A stretch of 12,074 nt of DNA from DATLFA01 sp039934635. GTDB taxonomy: Bacteria; Actinomycetota; Acidimicrobiia; Acidimicrobiales; WLNW01. The notes under the pieces were generated by a model. It ran no database searches, was not told the origin of the DNA, and saw only the letters and a program-made list of their open reading frames with translations. Of the stretch, positions 6,363 through 10,966 are shown piece by piece. The DNA lies in contig JBDTLT010000168.1 of assembly GCA_039934635.1 (NCBI GenBank), positions 1 through 12,074 of the forward strand. Reading direction: 5' to 3'. A program made the position numbers and the translations under genes. How positions within the stretch are numbered: position 1 is the first letter of the stretch; the number at the start of each line of letters is the position of its first letter.

Positions 6363-7312
6363 ACGAGCCCACGAAGGCCCGTCGCCGCCGGCCCATCTAC
6401 GTCGAGTCGCGGATCCAGGCGCCCCTCGACCGCGTGTGGGACGCCACACAGCAGCCCGAACAGCACCAGCGCTGGGACGTCCGCTTCGGGCACATCAGCT
6501 ACCTGCCCCGAGTCGACGACGAGCCACAGCGGTTCACCTACGCGATGACCGTGGCTCCCGGTGTCACCATCGCCGGCACCGGGGAGTCGCTCGGTGACCG
6601 TGACCGGGCCGACGGGACGCGGTGGTCCGGACTGAGGTTCTGGGCCGCCGACCGGCGCTCGATCATCGACTCAGGCGCCGGCTACTGGCGCTACATCCCG
6701 ACCGACGACGGGGTCCGCTTCCTCACCCGCTACGACTACCGGCCGCGCTGGGGACGCTTCGGCGAGCTGATCGACCGGTGGGCGTTCCGACCGCTGTTCG
6801 GGTGGGCCACGGCGTGGAGCTTCGATCGCCTGCGCCTCTGGCTCGAGACCGGCACGCCTCCTGAACAAACGCGGAACCAGACCATCGCCCACGCATCCGC
6901 AGTCGCTGGCCTCGCAGGCGTCTTCGCATACCAGGGCCTAGTGCCGAAGCTGTGGAAGCTCGACCACGGCGAGGTCGCGATCTGGCAAGGACTCGGCCTG
7001 TCACGGAAAAACGCGAGGCGAGTCGTGCGAGTCGTCGGAGCAGTCGAGGCTGGGTTCGCAGTGGCCACCGTTGTTGCGGCCAACAAGCGATGGCCATTCG
7101 TGATCGCGGTCGCCGCGATGCCGACGCTGGCGATCGGTGCCGCCAAGGCGGATCGCACGATCTTGACCAACGCCTTCAACCCGGCCTCGTTGGGCATCGC
7201 CGTGGCGGCGCTCGCCGCCGTGGCGCTCGCCACGAACGACGGTCGCCCGAGCGGTCGGCGACCCCTTCGCCACGCCCCAGACCACCAGCCCGAAGTGGAA
7301 GACCTCCCGTGA
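6359..7312 (+). CDS. SRPBCC domain fused to DoxX-like membrane domain
   Basis: A 317-residue two-domain protein. Residues about 10-165 form an SRPBCC (START-like) hydrophobic-ligand fold: IYVESRIQAPLDRVWDATQQ at the start, GVTIAGTGESLGDR and GVRFLTRYDYRPRWGRFGEL, ending in an amphipathic helix WSFDRLRLWLE. Residues about 178-292 are a four-helix DoxX-like membrane domain (DoxX_3 type), with the hallmark YQGLVPKLW at 191-199 and membrane segments near 178-196, 222-241, 245-263 and 276-292. The fusion would place a lipid- or quinone-like ligand pocket at the membrane. The start overlaps the MerR stop (ATGA). The TGA at 7310-7312 overlaps the GTG of the DUF4166 gene, so the operon is tightly coupled. 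The actual ligand is unknown. Confidence 0.87.
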   Translation: MNEPTKARRRRPIYVESRIQAPLDRVWDATQQPEQHQRWDVRFGHISYLPRVDDEPQRFTYAMTVAPGVTIAGTGESLGDRDRADGTRWSGLRFWAADRRSIIDSGAGYWRYIPTDDGVRFLTRYDYRPRWGRFGELIDRWAFRPLFGWATAWSFDRLRLWLETGTPPEQTRNQTIAHASAVAGLAGVFAYQGLVPKLWKLDHGEVAIWQGLGLSRKNARRVVRVVGAVEAGFAVATVVAANKRWPFVIAVAAMPTLAIGAAKADRTILTNAFNPASLGIAVAALAAVALATNDGRPSGRRPLRHAPDHQPEVEDLP

Positions 7313-7989
7313 CCTCGATCTACCGCCAGGCACTCGGCGCCGACTTCGAACGGCTCCATCCCAAGATGCAGTGGCGATTCGGCTTCTCCTCGATCGACGA
7401 GAGCTGCCAGATCGGCTCCGGAATCATGGAAGAGATCTGGCGCGGGCCATGGTGGACGCTTCCGTTCCTTCTCGTCGGATCCACCCGGCGCGTTCTGTTC
7501 CCGAGCCGAGGCCGTCGCGTGCCGTTCACGATCGCCAACTACGCGTACGTGGACCGGGCAGGACGCGAAACGGTGACCTGGGCACGCCGGTTCGACTTCC
7601 CAGGTCGCACCCGAGCGTTCGACGCCACCATGATCTACAGCAAGGGCCGCGACACGATCGTCGACTACCTCGGCACGCACCAGCACCTCGCCGTTGACCT
7701 CCGTTGCTGGGTGGATGACGAGGGAGCCATGTGCCTCCGCAGCGGCGAGCAACGCTTTTATGAAGGCCGGGTGGCGTTCTGCTTTCCACTGGTCTTGTCC
7801 GGCGCCGCCAACGTGCGGGAGTGGTGGGACGAGGCTGCTGCGTGCTTCCGCATTGAGGTCCACGTCGCCAACAAATTTCTCGGACCGTTGTTCGGCTATC
7901 GGGGCTCCTTCAACGTTGAGGAGCGCCCTTGCCCGGCTGCTGCAATCCCGGCCGACGTTCTGCCCGTTCGTGAAGAGCACCGCGAGTAG
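7309..7989 (+). CDS. DUF4166-family protein
   Basis: A 226-residue protein matching DUF4166 along its length. SIYRQALGADFERLHPKMQW opens it, followed by GSGIMEEIWRG, RRVPFTIANYAYVDRAGRET, FDATMIYSKGRDTIVDYLGT, SGEQRFYE, SGAANVREWWD and LFGYRGSF near the C-terminus. The start is a GTG at 7309 overlapping the previous TGA; nothing upstream in frame resembles the family. No signal peptide is seen, although the stretch WWTLPFLLVG (48-57) is hydrophobic. The family has no known biochemical role; its genes often sit with epimerase, SRPBCC or DoxX-type genes, as here. I infer membership of the same pathway or membrane process. Confidence 0.9.
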   Translation: MTSIYRQALGADFERLHPKMQWRFGFSSIDESCQIGSGIMEEIWRGPWWTLPFLLVGSTRRVLFPSRGRRVPFTIANYAYVDRAGRETVTWARRFDFPGRTRAFDATMIYSKGRDTIVDYLGTHQHLAVDLRCWVDDEGAMCLRSGEQRFYEGRVAFCFPLVLSGAANVREWWDEAAACFRIEVHVANKFLGPLFGYRGSFNVEERPCPAAAIPADVLPVREEHRE

Positions 7990-7997
7990 TTCGGCCG

Positions 7998-8478
7998 ATG
8001 ACCGTCCGATTCGAACACGAAACCCGCATCGAGGCCCCAGCGGGGTTCGTCTTCGACCTCTCGCTCGACATCGACGCGCACCGAGCCTCGATGTCGGCGT
8101 CGAACGAGCGAGCGATCGCCGGAGTGGCCTCCGGGCGCATCGGTCTCGGCGAGACAGTGACTTGGCGCGCCACCCACTTCCGGATCCCGTTCACCATGAC
8201 GAGCCGCGTGACCGAGTTGCGACGCCCGCATCGATTCGTCGACGAGCAGGTCCGCGGCCCGTTCCGCTTCGTTCCAACACGAGCACCTCTTTGAAGCGCA
8301 TGGCGGCGCGACGAGAATGATCGACCGAATCCGGTTCGACGCGCCCGGCGGCCCGATCGGACGGCTCGTCGAACGCGTTCTGCTGGCTTCCTACCTGCAG
8401 GAGCTCATTGCTGTCCGCGGCGAATACCTCAAGGCCGAGGCGGAGCGCAGGAGCCGGGCTGCCGATCCCCCTCGGTAA
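7998..8478 (+). pseudogene. SRPBCC-family protein interrupted by a +1 frameshift
   Basis: The first frame (ATG 7998) gives an SRPBCC start: FEHETRIEAPAGFVFDLSLD, GLGETVTWRATHFRIP and RPHRFVDEQVRGPFRF. It then ends early at a TGA near 8292. Shifting by one base at about 8271 opens a frame to the TAA at 8476-8478 that supplies the expected rest of the family: FQHEHLFEAHGGATRMIDRI, then FDAPGGPIGRLVERVLLASY and a C-terminal helix. Removing one base (the G at 8271) restores a single protein of about 160 residues, a normal length for this cyclase/dehydrase-like group. This is therefore a recent inactivation, a programmed shift, or a sequencing error. No slippery heptamer is visible at the site. 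It is the last gene of the rightward operon, 8 bases after DUF4166. Confidence 0.85.
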
Positions 8479-8584
8479 CCCGGATCGACGGTTGCGCGCG
8501 CCCCATAGGGTGCGGGTGTCCCAGAACGCGCGAACAATTCGACGGTGGCCTGTCCCCAGCGCCGATCGGGGGCTCTCCACACGG
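8479..8584. other. Short noncoding seam at the right boundary of the cargo block
   Basis: About 106 bases lie between the SRPBCC stop and the 5'-truncated antitoxin. No gene, operator palindrome or terminator was recognised. The CGTAAC-N6-GTTACG operator of the other copies is absent here, consistent with loss of the antitoxin's 5' end. Confidence 0.4.
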
Positions 8585-8848
8585 GTGACATATCGCGTCG
8601 CGCGGCGTCGGATCGCACAGGTTGATGCCCTGGTGCAAGCACTGGATGAACAACGAGAGCAACTCGGTCTTTCGAAGGCGGAGCTAGCACGGCGAGCTGA
8701 TCTCGCTCCTGAAGCGGTGCGTCGTCTCTTCAGCGTCGACGCGCCGAACCCCACAATCTCGACGCTGATCGCGTTGGCCGACGCTCTCGATTTGGAACTC
8801 GTGCCCCGACCGAGACGAGCATCGACGCCTCAACGGAAACACAGCTAA
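8585..8848 (+). pseudogene. HigA-like XRE antitoxin, 5'-truncated (copy 2)
   Basis: This remnant corresponds to residues about 24 onward of the intact antitoxin: RRRIAQVDALVQALDEQREQ, SKAELARRADLAPEAVRRLF and PNPTISTLIALADALDLELV. The N-terminal DP-YR segment and the operator are missing. An in-frame GTG at 8585 could give an 87-residue protein with a complete helix-turn-helix, but no ribosome site is seen, so I call it a likely pseudogene. Bases 8591-8707 repeat 3781-3897. The TAA at 8846-8848 overlaps the stop of the convergent vapC gene. If expressed, it could still bind the operators of copies 1 and 3. Confidence 0.78.
8591..8707 (+). repeat. 117-bp direct repeat, right copy
   Basis: This is the partner of 3781-3897 with 8 mismatches in 117 bases. 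Here the sequence continues past GATCTCGCT into the normal 3' half of the antitoxin, whereas the bases before TATCGCGTCG are unrelated to it. Confidence 0.92.
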
Positions 8849-9249
8849 GGGAGCAGCTCGAACGCGTCGACGTGGGTAGGGCGCACAACGGCGAAATCGC
8901 GACGGTTCAATGTTGCGACAGTCGTGACGCCAAGCCGCTCCGCAACCGCGACGATCGACGCATCCACACTTCCGAGTCCCATATCCGCGTATCGCTCGAC
9001 GAGCTCGATGATGCGTTGATAGTCCGCGGCGGTCAGCCCGACAATGACGAACGCGGGGCTCGTGACAAGTCGCAGGAACCGAGCCTCAGCTGTTGGACCG
9101 AGACGGCTCTCGATCATCCTTGCGGCCTCGGGGATCACCGCTGCAGCCACCGTTAACTCACGGCGGGCTCGCAATAACGCGGCGCAGTCGTCATGGCGGG
9201 GCTCGTCTCGATCCGCGGCCGAGACGAAGACCCCGGTATCAACGAGCAC
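8845..9249 (-). CDS. vapC: VapC-like PIN-domain toxin (ribonuclease)
   Basis: A 134-residue PIN-domain protein, the expected size for VapC toxins, which cut RNA with a Mg-dependent acidic site. The acidic residues are in place: D4 in MLVDTGVFVSA, E41 in VIPEAARMIE, D96 in GLGSVDASIVAVAERLG and D118 in TLNRRDF. The start chosen is a GTG at 9249, five bases past the stop of the antitoxin gene, because the PIN fold begins there; longer frames upstream run through the antitoxin in another frame. It is translated with the upstream VapB-like gene and its 3' end overlaps the convergent truncated antitoxin by three bases. All catalytic residues are present, so it is probably active and needs its partner. 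Confidence 0.9.
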   Translation of the reverse strand: MLVDTGVFVSAADRDEPRHDDCAALLRARRELTVAAAVIPEAARMIESRLGPTAEARFLRLVTSPAFVIVGLTAADYQRIIELVERYADMGLGSVDASIVAVAERLGVTTVATLNRRDFAVVRPTHVDAFELLP

Positions 9250-9254
9250 TCGAC

Positions 9255-9485
9255 TCAGATGCCGTCGGCGTGCTTCTTCGCCGCGAGTTCGGCACGTTCG
9301 TGGTGAATGTCGAACGGCTCGGTCCGTCCTGACGCGCCGCAACCGATGAAGGCCTCGAGCGGATCCTCCGCGGGGAGATGGGCCGCGAGCTCGGCGATGA
9401 CATCGTCGATGCTGACGCCGCGACGCGCCGCCTCGGCGCGCAACCGCGCGAGGGCATCTTCAGGCAGCTCGACGGTCACCGACAT
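9255..9485 (-). CDS. vapB: VapB-like antitoxin
   Basis: A 76-residue protein with an N-terminal ribbon-helix-helix: SVTVELPEDALARLRAEAA, then RRGVSIDDVIAELAAHL. The following tail is acidic and flexible (PAEDPLEAFIGCG) with a charged end (HHERAELAAKKHADGI), suited to wrapping the toxin. It lies directly upstream of the PIN-domain gene, as in VapBC operons. A -10-like TACACT on the minus strand (9493-9498) lies seven bases before the ATG, suggesting a nearly leaderless transcript; the -35 is poor. By family, the complex would repress its own promoter. Confidence 0.85.
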   Translation of the reverse strand: MSVTVELPEDALARLRAEAARRGVSIDDVIAELAAHLPAEDPLEAFIGCGASGRTEPFDIHHERAELAAKKHADGI

Positions 9486-9535
9486 TGGGCACAGTGTAGA
9501 AAGCGCGGCCCGTGCCCGCACCCAACAAAAGGCTG

Positions 9536-9685
9536 TCAGGCACTGCGGCCACCGTGGATCTTCGCCGCGACGACGCTCGCTAACTCGACGTCCATGCCGG
9601 GCAGGACGTGGCTGTAGGTGTCGAGCGTGATCGAGATCGTCGAGTGTCCGAGGCGCTCGGACACGACCTTTGGACAAATGCCGGC
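9536..9685. repeat. 150-bp direct repeat of integrase 3' end, left copy (partner 10959-11108)
   Basis: The two stretches lie in the same orientation about 1.42 kb apart and agree at roughly 87% of positions by eye. The first 19 bases, starting at the integrase stop codon complement (TCAGGCACTGCGGCCACCG), are identical. Similarity stops sharply at the stop codon on one side and near 9687 on the other. Confidence 0.88.
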
Positions 9686-9690
9686 CTGGG
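9536..9690 (-). pseudogene. Tyrosine integrase remnant (last ~50 codons)
   Basis: The frame ending at 9536 encodes AGICPKVVSERLGHSTISIT, then LDTYSHVLPGMDVELASVVA and AKIHGGRSA. This is nearly the same as the C-terminus of the integrase at 10959, including the catalytic histidine (GHSTIS) and tyrosine (DTYSH). Upstream of about 9690 the frame stays open but no longer resembles an integrase. Bases 9536-9685 match 10959-11108 at about 131 of 150 positions, so this is a diverged relative, not a fresh copy. It is not functional. It shows that a second element with a related integrase was once here. Confidence 0.9.
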
Positions 9691-9774
9691 CAGACGGGGC
9701 CGAGTGATACGAATTGGGACCGGACCGGACGAATCGGAAGCGCCATCCGCGGTAGGTCGTGGCATCCTGAGAAC

Positions 9775-9924
9775 ATGAACCGCCCGCCACCGAAGTTCCT
9801 ACCCGGGGTGAACTCGAAGAAGTGGCACGGTCGCAAGCACAGCGACTCAATCGGCTTCCTGCGCGTCCAACATCTGTCAGGCCGCGGCGAACCGCTGATC
9901 TGGACCACATACTGCGGCACCTAA
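9775..9924 (+). CDS. Small unrecognised ORF (49 aa)
   Basis: An ATG at 9775 opens 49 codons with a strongly basic first half (MNRPPPKFLPGVNSKKWHGR) and an end GRGEPLIWTTYCGT. There is a weak purine stretch (GAGAA) just before the ATG. It sits between the integrase remnant and the intact antitoxin unit, in sequence not explained by any neighbour. The residues look protein-like (W, C and Y near the end) but I recognise no family. It may be the start of a gene now broken, because another frame carries on with coding-like sequence at 9996. Confidence 0.35.
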   Translation: MNRPPPKFLPGVNSKKWHGRKHSDSIGFLRVQHLSGRGEPLIWTTYCGT

Positions 9925-9995
9925 GACACGGGGATTCCCACAGTGATGGCGTCAACGACGTTTCGCTGACACAGGCTCGCGGACTGCTCATCGCT

Positions 9996-10157
9996 ATGTC
10001 TCGGCTCAAGCCCACCGCTGCAGAATTGCCCACTGACTACGACGCTCGGTGCGACGCTATGTGGTTCGAGGCAATTGATTTGGTTGACGCGTACTTGCGG
10101 GATCGCTACGACGAGCACATCGAAGAAGTCAAACGCGCCGGCGCCAGCGGCATCTGA
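9996..10157 (+). CDS. Small unrecognised acidic ORF (53 aa)
   Basis: An ATG at 9996 gives 53 residues: MSRLKPTAAELPTDYDARCD, AMWFEAIDLVDAYLRDRYDE and HIEEVKRAGASGI. The frame is open upstream and reads VSLTQARGLLIA just before the ATG, so the real N-terminus may be longer and use a non-ATG start. The composition (helical, acidic, few rare residues) suggests a real protein or the tail of one. It ends 85 bases before the intact antitoxin ATG. No family recognised; an antitoxin-like or regulatory small protein is only a guess. Confidence 0.4.
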   Translation: MSRLKPTAAELPTDYDARCDAMWFEAIDLVDAYLRDRYDEHIEEVKRAGASGI

Positions 10158-10210
10158 CGATTCTCGCGAAACTCCTGGGGCACAACCTGGTGCAGGCGAA
10201 ATCCGGACGC

Positions 10211-10240
10211 AGCTACCGTAACGTCTGTGTTACGCTAGCT
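10211..10240. promoter_or_regulatory. Palindromic operator of intact HigA-like gene (copy 3)
   Basis: AGCTACCGTAAC (10211-10222) and GTTACGCTAGCT (10229-10240) are inverted repeats with 12-bp arms and one mismatch, separated by GTCTGT. The core CGTAAC-N6-GTTACG is the same as at copy 1. The right arm contains TACGCT, a possible -10 box, and the ATG follows at 10243, so binding would block transcription. Confidence 0.75.
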
Positions 10241-10242
10241 AG

Positions 10243-10557
10243 ATGGCAGCAGATCGCAAGACCACCGGTGCTGAGAAGTATCTCGCCGAGCGTATGAAAG
10301 ACCCCGCGTATCGCGCGGCCTATGACGCGGCCAAGCGTCGCATCGAGCAAGTTGACGCGCTGGTGCAAGCGCTCGACGATCGACGGGAACAGCTCGGTAT
10401 CACGAAAGCTGAGCTAGCTCGACGGGCCGATCTCGCTCCGGAAGCAGTGCGCCGTCTCTTCAGTGTCGACGCGCCGAACCCGACAGCAACAACATTGATC
10501 GCCTTGGCCGATGCGCTCGACTTGGAGCTCGTGCCCCGGCGTCGACGCGCTAGCTGA
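10243..10557 (+). CDS. higA: HigA-like XRE-family antitoxin, intact (copy 3)
   Basis: A 104-residue antitoxin of the XRE/Cro fold. The N-terminal arm (EKYLAERMKDPAYRAAYDAA, 11-30) is typical of antitoxins paired with HigB/Gp49-like toxins. Then comes a helix (RRIEQVDALVQALDDRREQL) and the helix-turn-helix at about 51-85 (ITKAELARRADLAPEAVRRL, then FSVDAPNPTATTLIALA). The ATG at 10243 follows the palindromic operator closely, so the leader is very short. Unlike the usual operon with the toxin first, the toxin here lies on the opposite strand and converges on it, with 3' ends overlapping by 8 bases. The truncated relatives at 3706 and 8585 appear to derive from genes like this. Confidence 0.88.
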   Translation: MAADRKTTGAEKYLAERMKDPAYRAAYDAAKRRIEQVDALVQALDDRREQLGITKAELARRADLAPEAVRRLFSVDAPNPTATTLIALADALDLELVPRRRRAS

Positions 10558-10966
10558 GCACGGTCCGCCGCTGACGGAACTCGTCTCGAAAACGAAGCGC
10601 CCGTCGATAGTCGCGTGGATCGGCAGCGGACCGGCGGGGTTTCGTCAGACCGTCGATGACGACAATCGAAGACCCTCCGAGATCGGTGGCGTCTCGCTCG
10701 AGCACGCAGAACACGCGATGGTTCTTGCCCGCACCCTGCACGCGGACCTCGAAGAAGCCCGCCATGTCATCGTGCATCGCCTCCCACTTACCGCCGCCGG
10801 AGAACGCTGGAGGCGGAGCCTCGGCCACCGCATCGAGCACTGCGTGTATCTGTGCCGCCACCTTGATCGGCACTGAATCCAGGAACTCGACTACCGGCAC
10901 GGTCCGAGCAGCATCGTCTTTGGCGTGGCGCTGGAAGAAGTGAATGCGCCACGGCGGCTCAGGCAC
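10550..10966 (-). CDS. higB: HigB/RelE-like toxin (phage-derived Gp49-like family)
   Basis: A protein of 138 residues (141 if the GTG at 10975 is used) resembling Gp49-like HigB toxins, which cleave mRNA at the ribosome. WRIHFFQRH near the start, then PVVEFLDSVP, GGGKWEAMHDDMAGFFEVRV, KNHRVFCVLERD and SSIVVIDGLTKPRR follow the family order, including the F-E-(V/L)-R strand and the IDG-KK-like block. The GTG at 10966 overlaps the integrase stop by 8 bases and has GGTGG before it. Either start embeds the toxin in the integrase transcript, so integrase and toxin look co-transcribed. The matching antitoxin is on the other strand with overlapping 3' ends. That arrangement is unusual for HigBA, where both genes normally share one promoter. 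Confidence 0.86.
   Translation of the reverse strand: MPEPPWRIHFFQRHAKDDAARTVPVVEFLDSVPIKVAAQIHAVLDAVAEAPPPAFSGGGKWEAMHDDMAGFFEVRVQGAGKNHRVFCVLERDATDLGGSSIVVIDGLTKPRRSAADPRDYRRALRFRDEFRQRRTVLS

Noticed and set aside
6736..7980. 414-codon minus-strand open frame
   Set aside because: It is antisense to the SRPBCC-DoxX and DUF4166 genes, both of which match their families end to end.
3706..8848. Transposon insertion with target-site duplication as origin of the 117-bp repeat
   Set aside because: Known target duplications are far shorter, no transposase or terminal inverted repeats were found at 3898 or 8590, and the two repeats have already diverged at 8 positions.
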